64,000 nucleotides of DNA from Synechococcus sp. MEDNS5 (GTDB lineage Bacteria; Cyanobacteriota; Cyanobacteriia; PCC-6307; Cyanobiaceae). Location: contig NZ_CP047952.1 of assembly GCF_014279875.1 (NCBI RefSeq), positions 1,178,001 to 1,242,000 of the forward strand. The letters are read 5' to 3'. Both the position numbers and the translations under genes were made by a program. Below are positions 26,725-36,338 of the stretch, piece by piece; position 1 is the stretch's first letter; each line of letters starts with the position of its first letter. The notes under the pieces were generated by a model, which saw nothing but the letters and a program-made list of their open reading frames with translations, was not told where the DNA came from and searched no databases.

Positions 26725-29289
26725 TCAACGTGAGATCGATGGAGTCCCCTGTGCACGATTCGCGCGAAGACTGCCCCGGGTGACACCGAGACGATGCTCA
26801 ATCTGTTCGCGGCGCCACACCTCAGCGGAGGGCATACGGCCTTGCAGTGCATCGCCGTACAACAGCACTCGCCGCTTGGTGGCTTCAGCATCTTCATCGA
26901 GCAGGTCAAGGCGGAAATGCCGCAGACCGCGCGCGCACATGGCTGGAAATGCCTCAATGCCTGTCTGTGCGGTTCCGTTGAACAAGGTGTTGCGACATCC
27001 GAGGTCTGCTCGAAGAGGATGCTCAATACCGCTGCGGTCTTTCAGCAGAACGGTATGGGTCTCACAGGGTCTGCCGCAATCCGTGTGATCGTGCCCATCA
27101 GAGAGCAATGCGCAGAACAGGCAATGCTCCATATGGAAGAGAGGCATGTGCTGGTGCAGCACAACCTCCAGACGATCAACAGGGGCGTTCTCGGAGAGCT
27201 CAAGCAATTGCTGGAGGTTTAAGTCGCAACTCGCTGTGACCCTTTGCAGTCCCCAGTGCTCAAGAAACCAGAGAAGGCTGAGGGGATTGGCCACATTCAG
27301 GCTGAAATCGCCTCGGCAAGGCGCTGCATCGCAGAGACGCTCGAGCTGATCGGCATTGCGCACAAGAAAGCCATCGGGGTTGGCGCGCACAAGTGGATCC
27401 AATGTCCACCCCTCATCGGGACGGATCACCTTGGGGCCGGTCAACCAGATGCCATCACTCCAGCAACCCCGGGCTATGGCAACGGCCTCTTTGAGCTCAC
27501 GGGGCAGCTCCAGGTCGGCGACGACCCCTTGAATCGGCGTTGCGTCGCCAAGTTCCATCAAGCTCTTGAGCTGGTCGAGACTTCTCACCAGCACAGTGAG
27601 CCGAGGAGGCTGATCCCCTGTATCGGCCGGCAGACGGTTGATGCAGCTCCGGATCAGCTGACGTCGTTCATCTCGATTGGAAGCTGCAATGCCTTGTCGT
27701 TGTGTTGTCCCGGCGTTCCCCGGGACAACTCCCGCCTCAGCCATCGCTTGAAGCAGGGCTCGACGGAGACGGTTGAGTTCGCCGATTGGCTGAAAAAGCG
27801 ACTCAGAGAGATCAAGCCGCAGATGCTCAAGTCGCCAGCCTGTTCCTCCAAGACGTCCGAGCTGAGCGATCAGACGCTCACGATTGAGACCGTGATCCTT
27901 GGCTGGCTCGAGCAAGCGATCACTGAATACCGCCAGTGGCTGGCCCTTTGACCACTGCGGTAACTCCAGTTCGAGCACCAGCGGCTCACCGATTCGCCCG
28001 CGCACGAACAGAGAAAGCGGAACATCCTGAGGAGGGGTTTCTCGACCGGCTCGGCGGCTCCAGGTGGATTGCCACTGGGGATCACTGGTAAGCCAAACAG
28101 GGGCTCCCGGACGGAGCCCCCTTGGATCAACACGGCCTGGCCCCAGCTTCAGGCGCCAGCTGCCTTCTCCGGAAGACACAGATTCCATGATTCTGCCGCC
28201 CACCTCTCGGGGAACCTGAAAGGCCCCGCCCTCTGATGCAGCCACTTCCAGCACGACGCCCTGACCGCGGAGGGGCTCGTTCTCAGCCTGAACCTCGATC
28301 CAGCCGCGGGGATGCACCTTGACCAGATGACCGAAGGACGGACCGCGCTTCTTGCTCCAACGACCATGCACCAGAGCTGCGTGGTCAATGCCTTCAAGCC
28401 ATCCAGTGCTCAGGCCCCGTGAAAAACCGAGTTCCAGCTGAAGTCGAGTGGTATCTGGGTCGTCAAGGACACCGTCAATGGAGCGGCGATACACATCGGT
28501 AACCGCAGCTACGTAGGTCGCACTTTTGAGCCTTCCCTCAATCTTGAGGCTGCTGATGCCGATCCTCGCGAGTTCGGGGATCAGAGACCATGCAGCAAGA
28601 TCCTGGGGTGAGAGCAAATAGCGTTGGTCGCCGAGGTCACGCTCCTCACCATCCACGATGAACTGGTAAGGGAGTCGACAAGCCTGGGCGCATTCCCCCC
28701 GGTTGGCACTGCGTTGACCAAGAGATTCGCTGGTCAGGCACTGGCCTGAGTAGGCCACACACAGCGCGCCGTGAACAAAAACTTCGAGCGGCACATCTAG
28801 CTGACGTTTCTTGAGCTGTTGCTGGACTCGTTCCAGGTCTTTCAGGGTGAGTTCCCGTGCCATCACAACCCGCTCGCAACCAGCAGCGGCGGCTTGAGCC
28901 ACACCTGCGGCACTGGTGACCGACATCTGGGTTGAAGCATGCAATGCCAGGCCGGGCACGAGCTCTCTGGCGAGAAGACAGAGACCAAGGTCCTGCACGA
29001 TCAAGGCATCAACCTCGGCCATCCAGCACTCCACCAGAAGCTCGGAGACCTGCTCGAGCTCCTCGGTGAACACCAAAACGTTGAGGGTGAGAAACCCCTT
29101 GACTCCTCGCGCATGCAACCAGCCCATGATCTCGGGGAGGTCACGAATGTTGAAATTTTCAGCTCGCAGCCGGGCATTGAAAATCTCAACCCCGAAATAC
29201 ACCGCGTCGGCCCCTCCAGCAACGGCAGCCTTGAGGGCATCCCAATCTCCAGCAGGTGCCAGCAGTTCCGGTAGGCAGGGCATCGTCAC
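26725..29289 (-). CDS. U32-family protein (collagenase-like / RlhA-like)
   Basis: 854 residues, the long form. The N-terminal TIM-barrel-like domain begins ELLAPAGDWDALKAAV; the U32 signature EVFVHGALCVAYSGQCLTS is at about residue 160-180, followed by the cysteine cluster NRGECAQACRLPY that likely binds an iron-sulfur centre. Family members include RlhA, which hydroxylates C2501 of 23S rRNA, and tRNA-modifying TrhP; the old peptidase label is doubtful. Start is GTG at 29289, which overlaps the VanY stop as GTGA; an ATG at 29283 is equally possible. C-terminal region has a second Cys set (CLFCALLSDG, CGRPC). Confidence 0.86.
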   Translation of the reverse strand: MTMPCLPELLAPAGDWDALKAAVAGGADAVYFGVEIFNARLRAENFNIRDLPEIMGWLHARGVKGFLTLNVLVFTEELEQVSELLVECWMAEVDALIVQDLGLCLLARELVPGLALHASTQMSVTSAAGVAQAAAAGCERVVMARELTLKDLERVQQQLKKRQLDVPLEVFVHGALCVAYSGQCLTSESLGQRSANRGECAQACRLPYQFIVDGEERDLGDQRYLLSPQDLAAWSLIPELARIGISSLKIEGRLKSATYVAAVTDVYRRSIDGVLDDPDTTRLQLELGFSRGLSTGWLEGIDHAALVHGRWSKKRGPSFGHLVKVHPRGWIEVQAENEPLRGQGVVLEVAASEGGAFQVPREVGGRIMESVSSGEGSWRLKLGPGRVDPRGLRPGAPVWLTSDPQWQSTWSRRAGRETPPQDVPLSLFVRGRIGEPLVLELELPQWSKGQPLAVFSDRLLEPAKDHGLNRERLIAQLGRLGGTGWRLEHLRLDLSESLFQPIGELNRLRRALLQAMAEAGVVPGNAGTTQRQGIAASNRDERRQLIRSCINRLPADTGDQPPRLTVLVRSLDQLKSLMELGDATPIQGVVADLELPRELKEAVAIARGCWSDGIWLTGPKVIRPDEGWTLDPLVRANPDGFLVRNADQLERLCDAAPCRGDFSLNVANPLSLLWFLEHWGLQRVTASCDLNLQQLLELSENAPVDRLEVVLHQHMPLFHMEHCLFCALLSDGHDHTDCGRPCETHTVLLKDRSGIEHPLRADLGCRNTLFNGTAQTGIEAFPAMCARGLRHFRLDLLDEDAEATKRRVLLYGDALQGRMPSAEVWRREQIEHRLGVTRGSLRANRAQGTPSISR

Positions 29290-30038
29290 CGACCGTCAGC
29301 CAACCTTCGTGCCGGTTCGAACGCGCGCAAGGCCTCTGACGATCCTTCAAAACGCCAATGCCAGGGCTCATAGCTCACCCCCTGGGGATTGACGACCGGA
29401 AATGAAAGCGTGAAGTGGTAACTGGCTGCGTGATCCTGCAACCAACGGAAGGCGCGCGTGTTTTCAAAGGATTGCGCGAGGTTTGTGGCGGGATCTTCAC
29501 CGTCCCCGAGATCAACGGCAAATCCAGTGCTGTGTTCGGAATAGCCCGGTGGTGCAGAGACCTTGGCCCGTTCGGCCGCAGATTGATTGCGTTCCGACTT
29601 CACATCAAAAAAGATACTTTTTTGGAGGTCGTGGGACCGGTAGCCGCTGAGAAGACGCAGATCCACACCATCCGAAGCCGCTGATCGACGCATGGCATCG
29701 AGCGCCAGAGCCGCATCACGGTGCAGTTCAATTCCTGCCTCCACCGGCACAAGGACATCAACGCCGGCCTCGGGGTAGGGAAAGTGCCCAAGCAAACGCC
29801 CGTCGCCCGAGGGACGGGCATCAATCCCCTCAACTGATGCAGGGGGGCGAGTCCCATTCAGCCACTCAGGTACAAACAGCACCGTGGCAAGGGATGCGGA
29901 GAACACCAGTCCGCATGCAAACAGCAGACCTAAACCACCACGACGTTTCGGTGAAGCCGATCGGCTACGACGCGCCACCGGGATATCGTCGCGGTTGACA
30001 TCGCGGGATCTGCTGCGGCTGGCGACAGCCCGTGACAC
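29286..30038 (-). CDS. VanY-type D-alanyl-D-alanine carboxypeptidase (M15B)
   Basis: 250 residues. A basic cytoplasmic start is followed by one membrane anchor (LGLLFACGLVFSASLATVLF, about 36-55), so the enzyme faces the periplasm. Zinc ligands: SEHSTGFAVDLG (His and Asp) and EPWHWRFEG (His), with the SGYRSHDLQ substrate segment. It trims the terminal D-Ala from peptidoglycan stem peptides. In cyanobacteria this is wall maturation, not vancomycin resistance. Start is GTG at 30038. Its stop overlaps the U32 gene. Confidence 0.88.
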   Translation of the reverse strand: MSRAVASRSRSRDVNRDDIPVARRSRSASPKRRGGLGLLFACGLVFSASLATVLFVPEWLNGTRPPASVEGIDARPSGDGRLLGHFPYPEAGVDVLVPVEAGIELHRDAALALDAMRRSAASDGVDLRLLSGYRSHDLQKSIFFDVKSERNQSAAERAKVSAPPGYSEHSTGFAVDLGDGEDPATNLAQSFENTRAFRWLQDHAASYHFTLSFPVVNPQGVSYEPWHWRFEGSSEALRAFEPARRLADGR

Positions 30039-30147
30039 GACGTTTATTGCAGTGTTGTTTCGATCGTAAGGGGGGGCGCCAGTGCAACCCTCGCTTAGGC
30101 CTCAGCGGTGATAGCTTTTCAATAACAATCCAGCGGAGTGAGCTGAG

Positions 30148-31521
30148 ATGCTGAGAGTTGCCGTCGTCGGAGGTGGTCCGAGCGGATCTTGCGCAGCCGA
30201 GATTCTTGCCAAGGCTGGCATCAGCACCTGGTTGTTTGAGCGAAAACTCGACAACGCCAAGCCCTGTGGAGGCGCGATTCCCTTGTGCATGGTTGAAGAA
30301 TTCGACCTGCCGGAATCGATCATCGACCGCAAAGTGCGGAATATGAAGATGATTTCCCCCTCCAACAAGGAGGTTGATATCAAACTTGATCCCCTCGGGT
30401 ACGACGACAATGCCTACATCGGGATGTGCCGCCGGGAGGTCTTCGATGCCTACATGCGCAATCGCGCTGCTGAGCTCGGTACAACTCTGATCAACGGCCT
30501 TGTTCAGAAAATTGATACCGGCAGCGCACGTCAGGGTCCTTACACACTTCATTACGCCGACTACAGCTCCGGTGGTCCTACCGGTGAACTCAAGACCCTT
30601 GAGGTGGATTTGATCATCGGTGCTGATGGAGCCAATTCCCGTGTCGCCAAAGCCATGGATGCCGGCGACTACAACGTGGCGATCGCCTTCCAGGAACGCA
30701 TCAAACTGCCTCCCGAGGAGATGACGTACTACGAGGATCTGGCCGAGATGTACGTCGGAACCGATGTGTCTCCAGATTTTTATGCGTGGGTATTCCCCAA
30801 ATACGACCATGTGGCCGTTGGAACTGGGACCATGCAACAAAATCAGTCCCTAATCAAGGGGCTGCAGAAGGGAATTCGTGAGCGAGCCCGTAAGCGTCTC
30901 TTCAAGGGCGAGGTGATCAAGGTGGAAGCCCATCCGATTCCAGAACATCCAAGACCACGTCGCGTCGTTGGCCGGATGGCCCTGGTTGGTGACGCCGCCG
31001 GTTACGTGACCAAGAGTTCTGGTGAGGGGATCTACTTTGCAGCGAAAAGTGGCCGGATGTGTGCGGAAGCCATCGTTGAGATTTCAGCGAACGGCACCCG
31101 CATACCCACGGAAAAAGAGATCAAATCCACTTATCTCAAACGCTGGGATCGAAAGTACGGAGCTACCTACGCCGTTCTCGACATTCTCCAGCGGATTTTT
31201 TATCGCAACGATGCGGCCCGCGAAGCATTCGTGGAAATGTGTGATGACCGCGATGTGCAGAAACTCACTTTCGACAGTTATCTGTACAAGAGGGTGGTGA
31301 TGATGAATCCCTGGCAACAGATCAAACTCACCCTGCGCACGTTCGGAAGTTTGCTCCGAGGCGAAGCTCTTGCCCCAGCGGGCTATGACGCCGTACCTTC
31401 CGCTGTGGGGCGTTCAGAGGGGGATTTTCTTGCCGATGAAGCAGCACAGGCCATCAAGGCTCAGGTTCACAGTGGGGCAACAACAGAGCCGAACGAGCGA
31501 CCCACCGTTACCACAGGCTGA
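30148..31521 (+). CDS. chlP: Geranylgeranyl reductase
   Basis: 457 residues. The FAD-binding motif VVGGGPSGSCAAEILAKAG opens the protein; NAKPCGGAIPLCMVEEF and LVGDAAGYVTKSSGEGIYFA are the conserved ChlP blocks. It reduces the geranylgeranyl tail to phytyl for chlorophyll a and tocopherol. Start ATG is preceded by GAGTGAGCTGAG, which can pair weakly with 16S rRNA. Divergent from the VanY gene with a 109-base gap that should hold its promoter. Confidence 0.96.
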   Translation: MLRVAVVGGGPSGSCAAEILAKAGISTWLFERKLDNAKPCGGAIPLCMVEEFDLPESIIDRKVRNMKMISPSNKEVDIKLDPLGYDDNAYIGMCRREVFDAYMRNRAAELGTTLINGLVQKIDTGSARQGPYTLHYADYSSGGPTGELKTLEVDLIIGADGANSRVAKAMDAGDYNVAIAFQERIKLPPEEMTYYEDLAEMYVGTDVSPDFYAWVFPKYDHVAVGTGTMQQNQSLIKGLQKGIRERARKRLFKGEVIKVEAHPIPEHPRPRRVVGRMALVGDAAGYVTKSSGEGIYFAAKSGRMCAEAIVEISANGTRIPTEKEIKSTYLKRWDRKYGATYAVLDILQRIFYRNDAAREAFVEMCDDRDVQKLTFDSYLYKRVVMMNPWQQIKLTLRTFGSLLRGEALAPAGYDAVPSAVGRSEGDFLADEAAQAIKAQVHSGATTEPNERPTVTTG

Positions 31522-31522
31522 A

Positions 31523-31568
31523 TGGCCCCCAGCTTGATCTGCGATCAGCGGATTCAGCTAGGGGGGTC
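31523..31568. terminator. Possible bidirectional terminator between chlP and glyS
   Basis: GGCCCCCAGCT and AGCTAGGGGGGTC form an imperfect stem, with an inner TGATC/GATCA hairpin. It lies between the convergent chlP and glyS stops. No T tract on either side, so the call is tentative. Confidence 0.45.
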
Positions 31569-31576
31569 ACGCAATT

Positions 31577-33736
31577 TCAAGTCTGAATGTTGTCGAAACG
31601 GGCCAGTACGGATGCTTGATTGCGCAGCACGCCCAACAGGTTGAGTCGATTGCGCCTTACTGAAGGATCGTCGGCCATCACCATCACACTCTCGGCCCCA
31701 TCAAAGAAGGCTTCCAGGGTGCGGGCAGCACCCTGGAGTTTCTGAGCCAAGCCTTCGTAATCTCTTGCTAGAGCGAGTGGACTCAGAGCTTCGAGTTCCA
31801 CCAGCAGCGCAGCTTCGCTTGCTGAATCGAAGAGTGCAGCATCCACGACGCCTTCAACAGAGAGACTCGAGTGAGGCAGATCACCTTTGTCGGCTAATCG
31901 GGTTGCACGCTGGACAACGGCCTGAAGATCTTGCAAACGTCCAGAATTGCGCAGATTTTTCAACAGCAGCAAGCGATCTCTCGCATCCACTGGATCCTCC
32001 AGCAAGCGGTCAGTACTGACCCCATCCCCGCTGACTGCCTGCACCAGATCGATCGGAAATCCATCCTCTTCGAACTGGGACACCATCCGCTGACAGAGGA
32101 GCTGTCCAAGATCCTCGGCCAGGACTGAGGCTTCAACCTTGAAATCTGGGAAACGCTCAACCCAGTGCGTTGCCGCGATTCCAAAGAGTGACTGGAGTGG
32201 AAGTCTCCAGCCTCGATTCCAGAGGATCTGAACAATTCCATTGCCTGCTCGCCGTAGGGCATAGGGGTCAGAGGATCCCGTCGGGCGCTGCCCCTTGGCA
32301 AAGATGCTCAACAGCAACTCGATCCGTTCCGCTAGAGCCAACAGGGCTCCTGCATCACTGGTTGGAGGAGCATCACCAGCACCAGCAGGCTGGTAGTGCT
32401 CTGCTACCGCCAGTGCCACTTCACGGGCTTCTCCTTCCTCAAGAAGGTATTTGCCGCCCATCAAACCCTGCAGCTCAGGGAATTCACCCACCATCTGGCA
32501 GACGAGATCGTGTTTGCATAGATGGGCAGCGCGTCTGGCATGGCTGGCGATGGTCCCCTCGAGTTGAAGCGAGAGAAGCAATTGATCCATGACCCAGCTG
32601 ATCCGCTCGCTTCGGTCGAGAAGCGTTCCCAATCCCTCCGCAAACGTGACCCTTGCCAAGCTGAGTCGCCGTTGCTCACTGGACTGACGCCGATCCACGG
32701 TGAGGAAGAATTCGGCATCAGCCAGTCGGGCTCCAAGAACGCGTTGGTTACCGCTGACAATGGTGACTGAAGCGGAATCCAACCCATTGCCCACGAGAAG
32801 GAATTCCGGCTTGAGAACATTGCGGGCCTGAAGCTGCAGGGGGTCATCGACTGCCTGTCGATGCCGCAGCGGGACGTAACGCTGATGGGCCTTCATCACC
32901 GTGACAATCACTTCCGGTGGCAGCTCAAGGAAGCGATCCTCAATCTTGCCTTTTAGTACTGAAGGTGATTCAACAAGATCAACAAGCTCCTGAAACAGAG
33001 AGTCCGGGCAATCCGCTTGTCCACCACAGCGCTCGGACTCAAGCGCAATCGCAGCGCGGATGGTTTCAGCCCGTTGATCCCGGTTCACCATCACCCCAGC
33101 TCCATCCAGTTGTTCCAGAAGTTCCTCGGCGGACTTCACCTCCTTCAACGGTTGATGCAGACGATGACCACGGCTCCTACGACCACTGGTCACCACAGGA
33201 TCAGCGGCATCCAGAGTTACAGGGATCACTGAGTCACCAAGCAGAACGACAAGCCAGCGAACCGGTCGACTGAAGCGCTGCTCACCACGCCCCCAGCGCA
33301 TGAATCGACGGCCCTGAAGAACATCGATCCAACGGGGAACACACTCGCCGAGCAGAGCGGAACTGGGCTGGCCTGGGGTCTTGACCCGTGCGAATAAACA
33401 AGGGCCTTTCGGCGTGTCCTTGGGCTGGAGATCCTCTGGATCGACACCGCAGCGTTTGGCAAAACCGATGGCAGCAGGTCCAGGCCGGCCATCGACCAAA
33501 GCCTGGGAGACAGGTGGTCCTTTACGGTCTTCCTCCAGATCAGGCTGCGAATCGATCAGGTCCTTCACAACCACAAGCAGCCGACGCGGCGTTCCCGTCA
33601 CCGACAGCTCACCGTGCGCGAGCCGCAAATCGTTGAGATCACTGTGAATCCTCTGCTCCAATTGCCGAAGGGCCGAGGGAACAAAATCGGCGGGCAGTTC
33701 TTCAGTGCCGATCTCAAGCAGAAACGTGTTCGCCAC
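31577..33736 (-). CDS. glyS: Glycyl-tRNA synthetase beta subunit
   Basis: About 719 residues. N-terminus FLLEIGTEELPADF and the HD-like and C-terminal anticodon-binding parts (ARDRLLLLKNLRNSG, then DPSVRRNRLNLLGVL) are those of bacterial GlyS, which works with GlyQ as alpha2beta2. The open frame begins 38 codons further up, but that extra segment is unlike the family and overlaps the sir upstream region; GTG at 33736 gives the normal N-terminus. Divergent from sir. Confidence 0.94.
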   Translation of the reverse strand: MANTFLLEIGTEELPADFVPSALRQLEQRIHSDLNDLRLAHGELSVTGTPRRLLVVVKDLIDSQPDLEEDRKGPPVSQALVDGRPGPAAIGFAKRCGVDPEDLQPKDTPKGPCLFARVKTPGQPSSALLGECVPRWIDVLQGRRFMRWGRGEQRFSRPVRWLVVLLGDSVIPVTLDAADPVVTSGRRSRGHRLHQPLKEVKSAEELLEQLDGAGVMVNRDQRAETIRAAIALESERCGGQADCPDSLFQELVDLVESPSVLKGKIEDRFLELPPEVIVTVMKAHQRYVPLRHRQAVDDPLQLQARNVLKPEFLLVGNGLDSASVTIVSGNQRVLGARLADAEFFLTVDRRQSSEQRRLSLARVTFAEGLGTLLDRSERISWVMDQLLLSLQLEGTIASHARRAAHLCKHDLVCQMVGEFPELQGLMGGKYLLEEGEAREVALAVAEHYQPAGAGDAPPTSDAGALLALAERIELLLSIFAKGQRPTGSSDPYALRRAGNGIVQILWNRGWRLPLQSLFGIAATHWVERFPDFKVEASVLAEDLGQLLCQRMVSQFEEDGFPIDLVQAVSGDGVSTDRLLEDPVDARDRLLLLKNLRNSGRLQDLQAVVQRATRLADKGDLPHSSLSVEGVVDAALFDSASEAALLVELEALSPLALARDYEGLAQKLQGAARTLEAFFDGAESVMVMADDPSVRRNRLNLLGVLRNQASVLARFDNIQT

Positions 33737-33813
33737 AGCACGCGGATAACCAAGAGTCGACTGTATTGGAAGCCGCTTCGCTAGCTTCAGTTGGTCGATG
33801 CAGCTCTTTGCCG

Positions 33814-35574
33814 GTGAGTCAGTCCAGTGTGGAATCCGCCACGGAATCAATCACTGCCAGGCTGCCGAAGGCTGAGCAACGCAAGCTTGACAGTCGTCAT
33901 CTGCGGGATCCCCTGCTCGATGAACTCGCGAACGAACTCCCCTACTTCAGTGAAGACGCCCTTCAGTTGCTGAAATTCCACGGGAGCTACCAACAAGATG
34001 ACCGGGATAAGCGAGAGAAAGGAAAAGACAAGACCTGGCAGATGATGCTGCGGCTACGTAGCCCTGCTGGTCGGATCCCTGCGCAGTTGTTCCTGGCCAT
34101 GGATGACCTTTCCAATCGCCTGGGCGATGGAACACTGCGTGCCACGACACGTCAAGCCTTTCAGATGCATGGCATCCCGAAAGGAGATTTGAAAGAAGTG
34201 ATTGGAACCATCGTCGAAAACATGGGCTCCACGCTGGCGGCCTGTGGAGATATCAACCGGAACGTCATGGCGCCGGCTGCGCCTTACGCCAGAGGCGCTT
34301 ACCCCGCGGCACGTCAATTGGCTGATGAAATTGCGGATGTTCTCAGTCCCGAGGCTGGTGAGGCCTCTTATCTCGACTTATGGATCGATGGTGACCTCAG
34401 TTATCGCATCCGCCCTTCGCGAACGGTGAAGGCAGCCCGGTCACGTCAGCGCGATTCCGGCATTTTTTCGGGTAGCAACGACGAGCCTCTCTATGGGGAC
34501 ACCTATCTCCCAAGAAAGTTCAAGGTGGCCGTGACGGTCCCTGGAGACAATTCCGTTGACCTTCTTACCCAGGACATCGGCCTTGTGGCCTTCACCGATA
34601 CCTCAGGTGCCCTAATCGGTTGCAATGTTTATGTGGGAGGCGGTATGGGCCGCACCCACAACAAGGAAGAGACTTTTGCGAGAGTCGCCGACCCCCTTGG
34701 TTATGTCGCAGCAAGCGATGTCCTTGATCTGGTGCAGGCGATCCTGGCCCTGCAGCGAGATCACGGTGATCGGCAGATCCGCCGGCACGCCAGGATGAAA
34801 TACCTGCTTCATGACAAAGGCGTGTCCTGGTTTAGGACCGAGCTAACGCAGAACTACTTCCGTGGTGATCTGAAGGGTCTCCGCAACGAGCCGAAAGCGA
34901 AACTCAGTGATTACCTCGGCTGGCACCGACAGCAACCTGGTGTTTGGTTTGTTGGTATCCCTCTGCTCTGCGGACGCCTTGAGGGTGCATTCAAAGCTGG
35001 TCTTCGCGAGATCGTTGATCGCTACCAGCTTGAACTGCGTTTAACGCCCAACCAGGACGTGCTTCTTTGCAACATCGGCAGCTCTCAGCGCAATTCCGTG
35101 CGCGACGCGCTGTCGGACCTTGGGGTTCAAACGCCGGAGGCACCGCCACCGCTGGCACGTCATGCCATTGCCTGCCCTGCCTTGCCAACCTGCGGACTTG
35201 CCATCACAGAGTCGGAGCGCATCCTCCCTCAGGTTCTTGAGCGTCTGGATGCACAACTCAGCAAGCTCGAAATCGAGAAGTCATTGCTGTTTCGCATGAC
35301 GGGATGCCCCAATGGTTGTGCTCGTCCTTACATGGCAGAACTCGCTCTTGTTGGCAGCGGTGTCAACCAGTACCAGTTGTGGCTCGGTGGAAGTGCCAAT
35401 CTGCAACGCCTGGCGAAGCCTTTCCTGCAACGCATGCCGCTGGATGAGCTCGAAAACACTCTGGAACCGCTATTTGTGAGCTGGAAGGACGCTGGTGGAC
35501 GAAGAGGCTTTGGTGATCACGTGAGCCGGCTCGGTGACGAACGGGTTGCCGAACTGCTCGCTTCTGCGCATTAG
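33814..35574 (+). CDS. sir: Ferredoxin-sulfite reductase
   Basis: About 586 residues. The siroheme/4Fe-4S ligands are in ACPALPTCGLAITESER (C-x5-C) and TGCPNGCARPY (C-x3-C). The active-site arginine and lysine segments TTRQAFQMHG and GDINRNVMAP are present, typical of plant-type sulfite rather than nitrite reductase. It reduces sulfite to sulfide with photosynthetic ferredoxin. The frame opens with TTG at 33766; I prefer GTG at 33814, which gives MSQSSVES and leaves room for the divergent promoter. The stop overlaps the convergent VanX gene. Confidence 0.92.
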   Translation: MSQSSVESATESITARLPKAEQRKLDSRHLRDPLLDELANELPYFSEDALQLLKFHGSYQQDDRDKREKGKDKTWQMMLRLRSPAGRIPAQLFLAMDDLSNRLGDGTLRATTRQAFQMHGIPKGDLKEVIGTIVENMGSTLAACGDINRNVMAPAAPYARGAYPAARQLADEIADVLSPEAGEASYLDLWIDGDLSYRIRPSRTVKAARSRQRDSGIFSGSNDEPLYGDTYLPRKFKVAVTVPGDNSVDLLTQDIGLVAFTDTSGALIGCNVYVGGGMGRTHNKEETFARVADPLGYVAASDVLDLVQAILALQRDHGDRQIRRHARMKYLLHDKGVSWFRTELTQNYFRGDLKGLRNEPKAKLSDYLGWHRQQPGVWFVGIPLLCGRLEGAFKAGLREIVDRYQLELRLTPNQDVLLCNIGSSQRNSVRDALSDLGVQTPEAPPPLARHAIACPALPTCGLAITESERILPQVLERLDAQLSKLEIEKSLLFRMTGCPNGCARPYMAELALVGSGVNQYQLWLGGSANLQRLAKPFLQRMPLDELENTLEPLFVSWKDAGGRRGFGDHVSRLGDERVAELLASAH

Positions 35575-36305
35575 TGGCCATCCACTCGGCCATAGATGGC
35601 CATTGAAGTCTTTACGGTCCAAGCCCACAGCTGATCGCCATAGCTGAAATGCCACCATTCATTGGGGTGTCGGACAAATCCGGCATGGGCCATGGCTCCA
35701 TGCAGCGTTGACCGACGCCGATGCCAGAGGAATTCAGAACTCTTGGGATTGGCACTTGCAGCAGATTCATAGTGATCTGGCAGGGACTGAGGGCCAATGG
35801 CATCAATCTCTCCCCCCATCAACAGGGACGATCCATAGGCATCGGCCAGCGTTAGATCGATCGCTCCCCCCGTGCTGTGAGGGGGTGGCATCGAAAGGTC
35901 ATCACTGGGCGGTGCCCAGAAACGACCAACATCGCGCTGCACGTCCTCCAGCTCCAATGCCCAGTGCGGCATGGTCGGTTGAAGGCCTCGACGCACACAT
36001 TCCTCCTTGACTGCGTGCTCGACCATGAAGGCTTGAACACTGACGGGTCGCCAGGCATCAAACACAAGCAACTGGATCGGACCGATCTCGGGATCCTGAT
36101 GCTGGGTGAGATGGTTCTGCGCTTGGACGAGACGGGTCAACACGCTCGAGCGCACCCTGAAGGGATCACACAGATGTCCGTAAGGGGCACCAAGTTCTGC
36201 GTAGGGATGGGGATCAAGACAGAGAAACGAACCTCTGAGGGACTCCAGCGGTTCGCCGCAATCCTTGATGGCCACGTCACTCCAGGGCCGGCGCATCGGA
36301 GGCAT
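35571..36305 (-). CDS. VanX-type D-alanyl-D-alanine dipeptidase (M15D)
   Basis: 244 residues, ATG start at 36305. The zinc site is PPHSTGGAIDLTLADAYG (His, Asp) and NEWWHFSYGDQL (His); DAWRPVSVQAFM holds the conserved substrate Arg. The enzyme cleaves free D-Ala-D-Ala. With no VanH/VanA genes near, a role in recycling wall dipeptide is more likely than glycopeptide resistance. No signal peptide, so cytoplasmic. Ends three bases into the sir stop on the opposite strand. Confidence 0.88.
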   Translation of the reverse strand: MPPMRRPWSDVAIKDCGEPLESLRGSFLCLDPHPYAELGAPYGHLCDPFRVRSSVLTRLVQAQNHLTQHQDPEIGPIQLLVFDAWRPVSVQAFMVEHAVKEECVRRGLQPTMPHWALELEDVQRDVGRFWAPPSDDLSMPPPHSTGGAIDLTLADAYGSSLLMGGEIDAIGPQSLPDHYESAASANPKSSEFLWHRRRSTLHGAMAHAGFVRHPNEWWHFSYGDQLWAWTVKTSMAIYGRVDGH

Positions 36306-36338
36306 TCAAACCAAAAGAACTGTATTTTGTTGAGTCGT

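Noticed and set aside
24858-27026. 122-residue N-terminal extension of typA
   Set aside because: The extra part is Cys/Arg-rich noise antisense to the U32 gene, and the normal TypA start lies at 26660.
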